Notes: generated from the letters alone by a model not told the origin. Shown: positions 17,937 through 27,026, numbered from the stretch's first letter. The stretch: 64,000 bases of DNA from Paraclostridium tenue (GCF_039521565.1 NZ_BAAACP010000003.1:116385-180384), one strand, 5' to 3'. Made by a program: numbers and translations.

Positions 17937-17980
17937 AAAAAAGGTAGTAATCTTAGGTTAAGGTTACTACCTTTTTGTTT
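17937..17980 (+). terminator. Rho-independent terminator of the symporter gene
   Basis: Stem AAAAGGTAGTAA (17939-17950) with TTACTACCTTTT (17964-17975), then a T-rich tail. Its presence directly after the continued frame supports 17932 as the true gene end. Confidence 0.9.
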
Positions 17981-18051
17981 TATTAAGAACAACTTTAATA
18001 TCTTAGACATAATATATACTACTATAAAAACATTATAAGGTGGGAAGTCTT

Positions 18052-18537
18052 ATGAGTAATTTAAACTTTGTTATAGATGATAGACATATTACTAATGAAG
18101 AAGAATTACATAAGTTTATTTTAGAAAAGATAGATTTATGTAGCGAAGAATTTACAGAAGATGAAGATTTAAGAGGTAAGAAATATAAAAATAAAAAACA
18201 TCAACAACCATGTAAACCACCAGGACCTAAACATGTTCATTTAAAATTTATGTTTCCATATAAAATAGATGTAGCTTGTGGATGTAAGCAAATTATACTT
18301 GGAGTTTTGATAGATGGTAATGGAAAACCTATCAAAAACCCTATTGTTGAATTTGAATTATCGGATTATAGATTAGGAAATATTGGATTTAGCCCAGCTA
18401 TTAGTTTTGGGGATGGATGTTTTTGTACCACTTTTGTAGGAGAAAGACCTGGATGCGGATTTATAAAGATGTGTTGTGTAGGTACAGATTTAGATAAAGT
18501 TATGCATGTAGAAGTTAGAGATAATCATTATTATTAA
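18052..18537 (+). CDS. Cysteine-rich protein of unknown function with a predicted beta-sandwich
   Basis: 161 residues from ATG 18052 (AAGGTGGG just upstream). The longer frame's GTG at 18040 is inside that ribosome site. The N-terminal third is acidic then Lys-rich with a KHQQPCKPPGPKHVH stretch. The rest has six further cysteines (for example ACGCKQ, GCFCTT, PGCGF, MCCVG) and a GVLIDGNGKPIKNPIVEFEL segment that resembles carboxypeptidase-regulatory-like beta folds. There is no signal peptide. It could be a spore coat or surface component, but that is a guess from the Cys content. It is monocistronic. Confidence 0.75.
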   Translation: MSNLNFVIDDRHITNEEELHKFILEKIDLCSEEFTEDEDLRGKKYKNKKHQQPCKPPGPKHVHLKFMFPYKIDVACGCKQIILGVLIDGNGKPIKNPIVEFELSDYRLGNIGFSPAISFGDGCFCTTFVGERPGCGFIKMCCVGTDLDKVMHVEVRDNHYY

Positions 18538-18571
18538 AAAGTGCTGACCAAAGTTAGCACTTATTTTTATT
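18537..18571 (+). terminator. Rho-independent terminator
   Basis: A 10-bp stem (18539-18548 with 18553-18562, one G-U) and T-rich tail right after the Cys-rich gene. Confidence 0.88.
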
Positions 18572-18664
18572 TAAAAAGATACCTATGTTATAATATAAAA
18601 TAGATTTAAAAAATAACATATTATAAAAAATGAATAGAGTATTATAATAGGTAGAGGTGAACAC

Positions 18665-19372
18665 ATGAGACAGTATAAAAATTTAATATTCGATTTAGAT
18701 GATACTTTACTAGACTTTCAAGATAATGAAAGAAATTCTTTAGAATTTATTTTTAAAAAATATAATATTCCATTTGATGAAAAATCAATTAATCAATATA
18801 AAGCTATTAATAGGAAATTTTGGAGTCAAATAGAACAAGGTTGTATAAAAAAGGAAGAAGCTTTAACTAAAAGATTTGAAGAATTTTTTGCATTGTATGG
18901 ATATAATATTGAAGGTGAAATAATAGAAAATGAATATCAAAATTGTTTAACTAAAGGTCATAAAACAATTCCAAAAGCTATGGAAACTTTAATAGAGCTA
19001 AGAAATAGAGGGTATAAAATATTTGCAGGAACTAATGGAATAGGACAAACACAAAAACAAAGACTTAAAGATTCAAAATTAATGAATTTATTTGATGACG
19101 TATTTATTTCTGAAGAAATTGGAGTTGAAAAGCCTAATTCAAAGTTCTTTGAGATAATTTTTAATAAGTATGATTTTATGAAAAAGGATGAAACATTGAT
19201 GATAGGTGATAGTTTAGCATCTGATATTAAGGGTGCTAATAATTTTGGAATTGATTGTGTATGGTTTAATATTTCAAATAAAGAGTGTGGGGATATAAAA
19301 GCAACTTATGAAATACATGATTTATCTGAATTATTATCAATGTTAAATAAAGAAGCTAATGCAGCTGTTTAA
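18665..19372 (+). CDS. YjjG-family HAD hydrolase (noncanonical pyrimidine nucleotidase)
   Basis: 235 residues. HAD motif I is FDLDDTLLDF (residues 9-18). Motif II is the Thr/Asn in FAGTNGIGQTQ near 121. Motif III is the Lys in GVEKPNSKFFEI near 154. Motif IV is MIGDSLASDIKGA near 178. The spacing and the DDTLLDFQDNE start match the YjjG/YfnB group, which dephosphorylates nucleoside monophosphates with house-cleaning preference for non-canonical pyrimidines. It is preceded by GAGGTGAACAC and followed by a terminator, so it is a single-gene unit. Confidence 0.9.
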   Translation: MRQYKNLIFDLDDTLLDFQDNERNSLEFIFKKYNIPFDEKSINQYKAINRKFWSQIEQGCIKKEEALTKRFEEFFALYGYNIEGEIIENEYQNCLTKGHKTIPKAMETLIELRNRGYKIFAGTNGIGQTQKQRLKDSKLMNLFDDVFISEEIGVEKPNSKFFEIIFNKYDFMKKDETLMIGDSLASDIKGANNFGIDCVWFNISNKECGDIKATYEIHDLSELLSMLNKEANAAV

Positions 19373-19401
19373 TATATATAGGGAAAATTAAAGAAAGTAG
19401 T

Positions 19402-19426
19402 AAAAGGAGCATAAGCTCCTTTTTTA
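19402..19426 (+). terminator. Rho-independent terminator of the YjjG-like gene
   Basis: Stem AAAGGAGC with GCTCCTTT, loop ATAA, T-run. Confidence 0.88.
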
Positions 19427-19524
19427 TTTAATAAATAATAATAAATTGTATTACTGTCTTAAAATAGTATAATATGTATAAGTACAAAATAATTTTAAAA
19501 TATAGATAATGTGGGAGGGATTGT

Positions 19525-20811
19525 ATGATAATAGGAATTCTTGGACCACTAGACTCAGCTGTAAGAATAGAAAAATATTTAAAAGAAATAGATAGTAGTT
19601 TAGAAACGAGATTATATACAAAAGAGAAGATAATAGAATCCGTAGATTTAATAGAAAAGTGTGAGTATGAGTGTGATGGAATTATATTAACAGGATGTGG
19701 AGTTTATGAAGAAATAATAAAAAATCATGAAATAAAAAAACCTCATTCATTTGTTCAAAGAAGTGATACAAGTATTCTTAAGGCATTTTGGGATATACAT
19801 AATTTAAATATGGAAATAGATAAATTCAGTATAGATGTAGTTGAAGATGAAATGGTAGAAAATATAATAGATGAATTTGAGATAAAGAATACTGAAATGT
19901 TTTGTTTGCCATTTTCAACAAATATAAATGAAGATAGTTATTTAGATTGGCATATTAATTTATATAAAAGTGGCAAAATCAATATAATGATTACAGGATT
20001 TATGAATATATATAATCAAATTAAAGAAAAAGATTATCCTATTATATTGCTTAGACCAACAAGGTCATTAGTTAAAGCATCATATGATGAAGTGATGAGC
20101 AAATATGCTATTAGTAAAGCTGAATCTTCTCAAATAGCAGTAGAAATATTTAACTTTGGGAATTATAGTAATAATATAGAAAATTATTATTCAAATATGA
20201 TAAAGAAAACAGATATAGATAAATATATAATTTCTTATGTTAGAAGTATAAATGGAGCAGTATTTCCATTTGGGCGTAATGAGTATATTATATTTAGTAA
20301 TAAAGGATCTGTAAATAAAAATAGTAACTACGAGAAATTATTAAAATTGCAAAAGGAAATTAAAGCATTAGGATTTGATTTAAATATAGGAATTGGATTT
20401 GGAGCTACTGCTTTTAAAGCAGAAATAAATGCAACAAAAGCATTAGAAAGAGGAATAGATTCAAAAGAATCTTACATATACTCAATTGATGAAGATGAAA
20501 ATCTTACAGGACCATTAGGAATGGATAATGAAATTAGTTATTGTATTATACCTAATGATAAAAGTATTTTAGAAATATCAAAGAAAACAGGTTTAAGTTG
20601 TGAAACTATTTCTAAAATTATTGGTATAAGTGAAGTTAGGAGAAGTAAAATTTACGACTCAAAAGAATTAGCAGGATACTTAGATATAAGTGATAGAAGT
20701 GCAAGAAGAATTTTACAAAAAATAACTTCAGCACAATTAGGAAAGGTTCATGCTAAAGAAAGTAGTAAAGGTGCAGGTCGTCCTAAAAATTTAATAGAAA
20801 TATTGTTTTAG
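19525..20811 (+). CDS. Transcriptional regulator with degenerate nucleotide-cyclase-like domain and C-terminal HTH
   Basis: 428 residues. The N-terminal half (about 1-200) resembles a sensor/receptor fold but I cannot name it. Residues about 215-325 contain an FPFGRNEYIIF stretch and IGIGFGATAFKAEINATKAL, like the GGDEF-related or GTP-cyclohydrolase-III-like domain found in PucR/CdaR-type regulators, without a GGDEF active site. The C-terminus (about 355-428) holds helix-turn-helix-like repeats, with ELAGYLDISDRSARRILQKI near 383, and ends GAGRPKNLIEILF. It directly precedes the DUF5058/M20 operon on the same strand but is separated by its own terminator and the operon promoter. It is probably the operon's specific regulator (inference). 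Confidence 0.75.
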   Translation: MIIGILGPLDSAVRIEKYLKEIDSSLETRLYTKEKIIESVDLIEKCEYECDGIILTGCGVYEEIIKNHEIKKPHSFVQRSDTSILKAFWDIHNLNMEIDKFSIDVVEDEMVENIIDEFEIKNTEMFCLPFSTNINEDSYLDWHINLYKSGKINIMITGFMNIYNQIKEKDYPIILLRPTRSLVKASYDEVMSKYAISKAESSQIAVEIFNFGNYSNNIENYYSNMIKKTDIDKYIISYVRSINGAVFPFGRNEYIIFSNKGSVNKNSNYEKLLKLQKEIKALGFDLNIGIGFGATAFKAEINATKALERGIDSKESYIYSIDEDENLTGPLGMDNEISYCIIPNDKSILEISKKTGLSCETISKIIGISEVRRSKIYDSKELAGYLDISDRSARRILQKITSAQLGKVHAKESSKGAGRPKNLIEILF

Positions 20812-20817
20812 ATAGAA

Positions 20818-20848
20818 GTGCCTAAAAGTAAACTTTAGGCATTTTTTT
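20818..20848 (+). terminator. Rho-independent terminator of the regulator gene
   Basis: Stem TGCCTAAA with TTTAGGCA and a T7 tail, starting 7 bases past the stop. Confidence 0.88.
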
Positions 20849-20901
20849 ATTCTTCTAATTTAAATATTAAAAATATATAGGAAAAAGTTTTTTTATTTGT
20901 A

Positions 20902-20930
20902 TTGACAATATTCTACAAATATTATATTAT
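20902..20930 (+). promoter_or_regulatory. Sigma-A promoter of the DUF5058/M20 hydrolase operon
   Basis: TTGACA at 20902-20907, a 17-bp spacer, and TATTAT at 20925-20930. Downstream, CTTGTCAA near 20953 and TTGATAAG near 20971 form an imperfect inverted pair that could be an operator in the leader. The operator idea is weak. Confidence 0.72.
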
Positions 20931-21005
20931 CCAATTAAGGACATATTACGGACTTGTCAAAAATAAAAAATTGATAAGAAAACGTTTTGAAACAGAGGAG
21001 GAATT

Positions 21006-21761
21006 ATGATGGATAATTTAAGAAGTGTATTTGAAGCAGATTATTTAAAAATGGCAAATCATCCTTTTATGTGGATAGCTGCAGGGTTAGCTGTAATGGT
21101 TGTTGTGATTCAATCTATAGTATTTTTTAGAAAATCAGTAGTAGCTGCAAAAGAAATGGGAATAAAAGATACTCAAGTTAAAGCAGCTATAAAAAGTAGT
21201 GCAATATCATCAATAGGACCATCAATAGTTATATTAGTTGGTATGATATCTTTATTAGTTTCAATGGGTGGACCTATGTCTTGGATGAGACTTTCATTTA
21301 TAGGTTCGGTTAACTATGAACTTATGGCAGCAGGATTTGGAGCAGAAGCTATGGGTGCAAAACTTGGAGCTGGAATGGATCCAATGGTATTTGCTTGTGC
21401 TATATGGGTAATGGTTTTAGGTTCTTTAGGTTGGTTAATATTCACTTTATTATTCACTGATAAAATGGACAAAGTTAATCACTTATTATCAAGTGGTAAT
21501 GAAAAATTAGTTCCAATAATATCAGCTTGTGCAATGCTTGGAGCATTTGCTTACTTAGCATCAGGAAACTTCATAACAGGAGAAGGTTCAGTAACTTTCA
21601 CATCACCAGCAGCAGTTGCTACAATAATTGGTTGTGTTGTTATGATGGGGTTATCTAAGATTGCAAAAGATAAAAACATACAATGGATAAAAGAGTGGGC
21701 TTTATCAATATCAATGTTTTCTGGAATGATAATAGGAACAGTATTAATAAACGTAATATAA
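21006..21761 (+). CDS. DUF5058 family integral membrane protein
   Basis: 251 residues with about six hydrophobic helices. The second half of the protein includes a conserved-looking AAGFGAEAMGAKLGAGMDP segment and GLSKIAKDKNIQWIKEWALSISMFSGM near the end. It starts at ATG 21006 (an ATG at 21009 is equally possible) after AGAGGAGG. Its stop is followed after 13 bases by a second membrane protein, and two M20 metallohydrolases lie in the same operon. By analogy with AbgT-AbgA-AbgB, it is likely half of a transporter for an amide or peptide cleaved by the hydrolases. This is inference. Confidence 0.82.
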   Translation: MMDNLRSVFEADYLKMANHPFMWIAAGLAVMVVVIQSIVFFRKSVVAAKEMGIKDTQVKAAIKSSAISSIGPSIVILVGMISLLVSMGGPMSWMRLSFIGSVNYELMAAGFGAEAMGAKLGAGMDPMVFACAIWVMVLGSLGWLIFTLLFTDKMDKVNHLLSSGNEKLVPIISACAMLGAFAYLASGNFITGEGSVTFTSPAAVATIIGCVVMMGLSKIAKDKNIQWIKEWALSISMFSGMIIGTVLINVI

Positions 21762-21774
21762 GGAGGACAAATAT

Positions 21775-22491
21775 ATGAGCAATAACAATTATTATTCAAA
21801 AAAATACATACCAAGTATAACTAAATGGGGTAAAGGTACTTTATTATTAGGAATTATATTATGTTTTGCACCAGTATTAGTTGTGTCAGGAATATTTGGA
21901 TATATGCCTCCAATAGCAGCTATAATAGCTGGGACAATATCACAAATAAGTGTTAGTGGAGCTTTTTATGTGGTTGAGCCTATAGCATACTTCCCGATAC
22001 TTGGAATACCAGGTACATATATGACATTTATATCAGGAAATACTTCAAACATGAGAGTTCCATGTGCAATGGTAGCTCAAGAAGCAGCAGATGTTGAACC
22101 AGGAACGGAAAAAGGTTCAGTAATATCTACAATAGGTATAGCGGTTTCTATAATAGTAAATATAGTTATATTATCAATTGGGGTTGTATTTGGACAAGCA
22201 ATATTATCAGTATTACCTCCACAAGTAACAGCAGCATTTGATTTAATATTACCAGCATTATTCGGAGCAGTGTTTGGACAGTTTGCTATAATGAAGCCTA
22301 AGTTTGCAGCAGTTGCAGCATTAATAGCAGTACCTATGAACTTCTTATTAAAAAATGGAGCATTTGATTTTATGCCAGGAAGTGGAAGTCCATCATACTT
22401 AGTTATATTAACAGCAGTATTTGGAACTATATTAATCGGTAAGAAAATAAATGAAAAAGAAGAAATTAAAGAAAGCCAAAAGGCAGCATAG
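21775..22491 (+). CDS. Partner membrane protein of the DUF5058 protein
   Basis: 238 residues with about six membrane helices. Notable features are GGMPP-like turns (FGYMPPIAAIIAGTISQ), a conserved-looking loop FISGNTSNMRVPCAMVAQEAADVEPG, and a Lys/Glu-rich C-terminal tail. I do not recognise the family with certainty. It begins 13 bases after the DUF5058 stop with AAGGAGG, so the two are translated together and probably form one two-subunit carrier. Confidence 0.78.
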   Translation: MSNNNYYSKKYIPSITKWGKGTLLLGIILCFAPVLVVSGIFGYMPPIAAIIAGTISQISVSGAFYVVEPIAYFPILGIPGTYMTFISGNTSNMRVPCAMVAQEAADVEPGTEKGSVISTIGIAVSIIVNIVILSIGVVFGQAILSVLPPQVTAAFDLILPALFGAVFGQFAIMKPKFAAVAALIAVPMNFLLKNGAFDFMPGSGSPSYLVILTAVFGTILIGKKINEKEEIKESQKAA

Positions 22492-22498
22492 TTAAGCA

Positions 22499-22530
22499 AG
22501 GGGTGCCTGAGGCATCCCTCTTATTATAGG
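22499..22530 (+). terminator. Intra-operon hairpin between transporter and hydrolase genes
   Basis: GGGGTGCC pairs with GGCATCCC across a TGA loop. Only a short T-rich stretch follows, so partial termination or mRNA stabilisation is more likely than a full stop. It would lower hydrolase output relative to the transporter. Confidence 0.55.
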
Positions 22531-22563
22531 GTAGGAAAATTAAAAATATAAGGGGAGATTATT

Positions 22564-23670
22564 ATGTTATCTAGAGAAAGATTAGTAAACAATTTTATAG
22601 ATATGGTAAAGGTAGATAGTCCTTCTAACCAAGAAGTAGAAATGGCTAAATGGTTGGTAAATTACTTAACTGAAAGAGGTATAGAGGTTAAGATGGATGA
22701 TGCCGGAGATAAATTTGGAGGTAATTCAGGAAATGTTATAGCTTATATAAAAGGACAAGATAGTGAAAATCCAATATGTTTTGCAGCACATATGGATCAA
22801 GTAGCACCATGCCTTGGAGTAAAGCCAGTTATTAGGGGGAATATAATAGAAACGGATAAAACAACAACACTAGGAGCAGATGACAAAGCAGGAATAGCTG
22901 CTATATTAGAAGCATTAGAATGTATAATGGAAGATAAAATACCTCATAGAGATATATACTTATTATTTACTGTATGTGAAGAAGCAGGAATGTTAGGAGC
23001 TAAAAACTTTAATCCTGAAAATCTTCCTTGTAAAGATGTAGTAATTTTAGATGCAGGTGGAGATACTGGAGTAATAGCTTATAAAGCACCAGCACAAGAA
23101 AATATAAAAGTAACTTTTTATGGTAAAAAAGCACATGCTGGTATAGAGCCAGAAAAAGGGATAAATGCAATAGTAGCAGCTTCTAATGCAATAAGTAATA
23201 TGCACATAGGAAGAATAGATGAAATGACTACTTCTAATATAGGAAGAATAGAAGGTGGAGGAGCTACTAATATAGTAACGGATAAAGTTAGTTTCACTGC
23301 TGAAATAAGAAGTCATATAGCAAAAAGATTAGAAGAAGAAATAAATCATATGAAAAATTGTTGCGAAGAAGTAGCAAAAAATATGAATACAACTTGTGAT
23401 TTTGAGCATACAAATGCATATCCAAGTTTTGAATTAAGTTTAGAAAGTAACGTATTTAAATTAGTTGAAGAAGCCACTAAAAAAGTTGGGATAGAGCCAA
23501 AGCCTATGGTAATAGGTGGAGGAAGTGATGCTAATATAATGGCTAACTTAGGATACCAAAGTGCGATAATAAGCTTAGGAATGTATGATGTGCATACAGT
23601 AAATGAGTATGTAAATATAGATGAATTATATGATGCGACTAAAATAGTTTATAACATAATGGCTTTATAA
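22564..23670 (+). CDS. M20-family metallopeptidase, peptidase T-like
   Basis: 368 residues. Two-zinc peptidase pattern: the metal His-x-Asp in AAHMDQVAP near residue 78, the bridging Asp in LGADDKAGIAA near 109, catalytic and metal Glu in CEEAGMLGA near 142, metal Asp in LDAGGD near 162, and a C-terminal His in DVHTVNEYV. The lid domain includes the dimerisation stretch KAHAGIEPEKGINAI. The length and the order match PepT-like tri/dipeptidases of Firmicutes. Start ATG 22564 follows AGGGGAG. It lies in one operon with a second M20 enzyme. Confidence 0.9.
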   Translation: MLSRERLVNNFIDMVKVDSPSNQEVEMAKWLVNYLTERGIEVKMDDAGDKFGGNSGNVIAYIKGQDSENPICFAAHMDQVAPCLGVKPVIRGNIIETDKTTTLGADDKAGIAAILEALECIMEDKIPHRDIYLLFTVCEEAGMLGAKNFNPENLPCKDVVILDAGGDTGVIAYKAPAQENIKVTFYGKKAHAGIEPEKGINAIVAASNAISNMHIGRIDEMTTSNIGRIEGGGATNIVTDKVSFTAEIRSHIAKRLEEEINHMKNCCEEVAKNMNTTCDFEHTNAYPSFELSLESNVFKLVEEATKKVGIEPKPMVIGGGSDANIMANLGYQSAIISLGMYDVHTVNEYVNIDELYDATKIVYNIMAL

Positions 23671-23685
23671 AGTAAGGTGGATAAA

Positions 23686-25020
23686 ATGGATATAAAAGAA
23701 CTTAAAAGATTGGTTTTGGAAGAAATAGATAAAAATAAAGATAAAATAATTGAGGCTGGAAAAAGTATATACGAAACTCCAGAACTTGGTTACAAGGAAG
23801 TAAAATCTACTAAAACTGCTTCAGACTTTTTAAAAAGTTTAGGTGTTGATGTAGTTGAAAATATAGCAGTTACAGGATGTATGACATCTTTAAACAAGGA
23901 TAAAGATGGGCCCAAAATAGCGGTAATGGGAGAGTTAGACTCAGTAGTTTGTCCAGATCATAAAGATGCAAATGAAATAGGAAATATTCATTGTTGCGGA
24001 CATAATATACAAGTAGCTGGTATGCTAGGATGTGCGCTAGGAATTATAAATTCAGGAGTACTAAAGCATTTAGATGGTAAGATAGATTTTATGGCAGTTC
24101 CATCTGAAGAATGTATAGACTTAGAGTTTAGAAAAAGCTTACAAGATAAAAATGAGATAAAGTATGTTGGTGGTAAACAAGAATTATTATACAGAGGAAC
24201 ATTAGATGATGTGGATATGGCAATGATGTTTCATGCATTAAACTTTGAAGAAAATAAAAACTGTGTAATAAAATCTTATACTAATGGATTTATAAGTAAG
24301 CATGCAACTTTCATAGGAAGAGCATCCCATGCAGGTATAGCACCTCATGAAGGTATAAATGCTTTAAATATGGCAAGTTTAGCTACTAACAATATAAATG
24401 CTCAAAGAGAAACTTTTAAAGATGAAGATAGAGTTAGAGTAAGTACAGTAATAAATCATGGTGGAGATATAGTTAATGTTGTTCCATCAAAGGTTACAAT
24501 AGAAGCTATGGTAAGAGCGGCAAATGTAGAATCTATGATGGATGCAAATGAAAAGGTAAATAGGTCACTTAATGCAGCAGCAATGGCTTTAGGTGGAGAA
24601 GTTATAATAGAAGATACTATTGGATATCTTCCACTAGATTCTGATAATAGTATGGACTTGGTATTTAAGAAAAACTACATGGAATTAGTTGGTGAAAGTG
24701 ATGAATCTATAATAGATGTTATAAAGTCATCTGGGTCAACTGATTTTGGAGATATATCTCAAATAATACCATGCATTCATCCTTGGATAGGAGGGGTAAG
24801 TGGAAGCCTACATACTAAGGATTATTATATAAGTGATGAAGAATTAGCTTATATAATACCTGCAAAAGCTATGGCTATGACTTTAATAGATTTATTAGTA
24901 GATGATGCTAAAATCGCAAAAGATATTATAAAAAACTTTAAGCCTAAATTTACTAAAGAAAGCTACTTAGATTTTATGAATAAAAATACAAATACATATA
25001 AATACGATTATAAAAATTAA
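23686..25020 (+). CDS. M20D-family amidohydrolase (AbgB/IAA-amino acid hydrolase-like)
   Basis: 444 residues from ATG 23686. AAGGTGG upstream decides this start over the in-frame GTG at 23677. Signatures are METPELGYKE-like YETPELGYKE near residue 24, CCGHNIQVAGMLG with the metal Cys/His, PSEECIDLE, SHAGIAPHEGINALNMA in the lid, and GSTDFGDIS near the end. M20D enzymes cleave amide bonds of N-acyl or aminobenzoyl amino acids. It lies 15 bases after the peptidase gene. Together with the upstream carrier it suggests uptake and hydrolysis of an aminoacyl conjugate or dipeptide (inference). Confidence 0.9.
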   Translation: MDIKELKRLVLEEIDKNKDKIIEAGKSIYETPELGYKEVKSTKTASDFLKSLGVDVVENIAVTGCMTSLNKDKDGPKIAVMGELDSVVCPDHKDANEIGNIHCCGHNIQVAGMLGCALGIINSGVLKHLDGKIDFMAVPSEECIDLEFRKSLQDKNEIKYVGGKQELLYRGTLDDVDMAMMFHALNFEENKNCVIKSYTNGFISKHATFIGRASHAGIAPHEGINALNMASLATNNINAQRETFKDEDRVRVSTVINHGGDIVNVVPSKVTIEAMVRAANVESMMDANEKVNRSLNAAAMALGGEVIIEDTIGYLPLDSDNSMDLVFKKNYMELVGESDESIIDVIKSSGSTDFGDISQIIPCIHPWIGGVSGSLHTKDYYISDEELAYIIPAKAMAMTLIDLLVDDAKIAKDIIKNFKPKFTKESYLDFMNKNTNTYKYDYKN

Positions 25021-25021
25021 T

Positions 25022-25060
25022 AAAAAGCAGTTTGGGAAAATTCCTAAACTGCTTTTTTAT
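25022..25060 (+). terminator. Rho-independent terminator of the M20 operon
   Basis: A 13-bp stem (AAGCAGTTTGGGA with TCCTAAACTGCTT, one G-U) with a T-run. Confidence 0.9.
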
Positions 25061-25138
25061 TTTAATTTATTTAATTATTTATTCACTAATTAATAATTAA
25101 ATGCATAGTATACGTTAAAATGTTTTTTAGGAGGGAAT

Positions 25139-26053
25139 ATGATAAACGATCAAAGATATGTGATTTTATCACTTGAATTACATTTATTTTTTTCAAGAAT
25201 AATGAAAGAACACTCTATATTTTTAGAAGCTGGATTTACATCTAAAGATTCAAAACTTGCTAGTGAAGCTGATCATTATAAAAGAGAATTTGAAAAATTA
25301 CTATCATATGCAGTAAGTGCTAGTAATGGAGTAATTAGATCAGATATTTTAGAATCAGGTGAAATTATTACTAATTATACATTAGGCACAGAACAAAAAA
25401 CACAAAACTTAACAGGAATAGAAATAAATCAAAATATAACTACACTACAATCGAGATTACGCAGTGGAAAAAATCCAAGAGTTAATTCTGAATTAGTAAA
25501 ATATGTAGATCAACTTAACTATAATGCAAAAAAACTTCTTAATGGACTTATTAATTTTAAACAAAGAGTATTAGATGGTGTATTATCTTGCAATTTATTT
25601 ACAGTTAACTATCCATCACTTATTGAACATATACTTCGTGAAGCAAAATTGTATCTTTCACTAGTAGAGGATCTTGAAAATAGAGATGATATTGAGTCTA
25701 AAGATATTAGAGAAACAGAGTTATTCTGGGATCAAATTATGATGGAACATTCCTTATTTATAAGGGGATTACTTGATCCTTATGAAGAGAAATTAATTGA
25801 AACTGCAGATGAATTTGCAGATGATTTTGAAGATTTAATAGAAGAGGCAAAAACTATGACAGATGCGACAATAAATAGTATTACAGATGAAACTTTAAAT
25901 AAAACTATTCAATTTAAAAATTTTAAAGAAGCAGGGGTAGATGGAATTGCAAGATGCAAAATAAAATCTATAATAATTCCTCTTCTTGCAGATCATGTAT
26001 TAAGAGAAGCAAATTATTATATTAGACTTTTAGAAAATTATAAAGAAATGTAA
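25139..26053 (+). CDS. DUF2935 domain protein, tandem ferritin-like helical bundle
   Basis: 304 residues, all predicted helical, built of two similar halves. Each half starts with a metal-ligand-like helix (SRIMKEHSIFLEAGF near residue 18; DQIMMEHSLFIRGLL near 198) and ends with a matching one (EHILREAKLYL near 162; DHVLREANYYI near 284). DUF2935 proteins are common in Bacilli and Clostridia. The repeated Glu/His pairs suggest a di-metal site, but no function is established to my knowledge. ATG 25139 is preceded by AGGAGGG. It is monocistronic and ends at a bidirectional terminator. Confidence 0.88.
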   Translation: MINDQRYVILSLELHLFFSRIMKEHSIFLEAGFTSKDSKLASEADHYKREFEKLLSYAVSASNGVIRSDILESGEIITNYTLGTEQKTQNLTGIEINQNITTLQSRLRSGKNPRVNSELVKYVDQLNYNAKKLLNGLINFKQRVLDGVLSCNLFTVNYPSLIEHILREAKLYLSLVEDLENRDDIESKDIRETELFWDQIMMEHSLFIRGLLDPYEEKLIETADEFADDFEDLIEEAKTMTDATINSITDETLNKTIQFKNFKEAGVDGIARCKIKSIIIPLLADHVLREANYYIRLLENYKEM

Positions 26054-26122
26054 ATTTAGTTAAGATATTTTTAATTTTTAAGTGAAAAATAGAAAATAAA
26101 AAACTTATATCTAAAATTAAGT

Positions 26123-26163
26123 AAAATAGCCACTTTTAAAGTTTAAAAAGTGGCTATTTTGTA
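26123..26163. terminator. Bidirectional terminator
   Basis: AAAATAGCCACTTTT pairs with AAAAGTGGCTATTTT. A-run and T-run on either side allow use in both directions between the convergent DUF2935 and DUF5714 genes. Confidence 0.85.
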
Positions 26164-26303
26164 TTTGAAGAAAAGTATATTTAAAATTAAACTAATAATA
26201 GATAAAAGAAGATATGTATAATTTACAGATTTAAAAAATTTTTATTAAATATATTTAGAAAAAACAATTTAATTCACATAGTTAATTATAGAAAGTATTT
26301 TTA

Positions 26304-27026
26304 TTAAATTTTAGATAATACTAAATCTTTTTCTTTATAAAAACTACATCTATTAGCTAAACACTCTTTATTTAAATTGTTAAACTCGCATTTTAAATTT
26401 TTCATTTTTTCCAATTCAACATCTAAATATTCTTTAGTAAAATCAATGGCAGTTTCTAAAGCTGTAAAACAATCTCTTTTACAACATCGTGGACCACCAT
26501 ATACACTTATATTTTTTAAGGCTTTTGAGGTCATTAGATTACAAAGTCCCCATTCTTTTTTACTCATAGGACTTGCTTCTTGAATTAAGCTAGTATATAT
26601 ACCACAGCCTACACCAGCTCCACATGCCCCATAAAATCCACAAAAACCACCTAAAACATTTTTAGCTCGTATTTGACTTTCATTTAATAGATTTTTAATG
26701 TGTGTTTTATTGTTTGTTTTATTCAAAAATGCAGTAATCAATACAGCTGGAACTAAGTAATGATGTTCTGGTCCATGCATTTTTATAGATGGATGCTTCA
26801 TTAAATCTAGTGTCATTTCTAATGGATTTATACTATCACTATTTAAGCAATAATTAGTTATTACAGAGTAGGCATCACTACTATGACAAGAATCACACAC
26901 ATAATGACCATTTTTACATACCATTGCTGACTCGTAAGTTTCTTTGCAAAAATAACAACGTCTTTTTTTACTTTCACTTTCATAAAGTACTTCTTCACCA
27001 CAAATTAAACAATTAAATTTATTCAT
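26304..27026 (-). CDS. DUF5714 family cysteine-rich protein
   Basis: 240 residues from ATG 27026 on the minus strand. AGGGGTGAA upstream decides the start, and the frame's GTG at 27038 lies inside it. The N-terminus is a two-part zinc-ribbon-like region: CLICGEEV, CYFCKETY and CKNGHYVCDSCHSSDAY. The middle has GFCGFYGACGAGVGCGIYTS, and a CCKRDC cluster follows near residue 195, so the protein has well over ten cysteines. The DUF5714 family occurs in anaerobes and is uncharacterised. The Cys-rich core suggests metal or Fe-S binding (inference). Confidence 0.82.
   Translation of the reverse strand: MNKFNCLICGEEVLYESESKKRRCYFCKETYESAMVCKNGHYVCDSCHSSDAYSVITNYCLNSDSINPLEMTLDLMKHPSIKMHGPEHHYLVPAVLITAFLNKTNNKTHIKNLLNESQIRAKNVLGGFCGFYGACGAGVGCGIYTSLIQEASPMSKKEWGLCNLMTSKALKNISVYGGPRCCKRDCFTALETAIDFTKEYLDVELEKMKNLKCEFNNLNKECLANRCSFYKEKDLVLSKI

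Noticed and set aside
22077..22499. Minus-strand open frame over the second carrier gene (140 codons)
   Set aside because: Antisense of hydrophobic helices; no ribosome site or family match.
23047..23316. Minus-strand open frame inside the M20 peptidase gene
   Set aside because: Tyr/Ser-rich antisense shadow of conserved M20 coding sequence.
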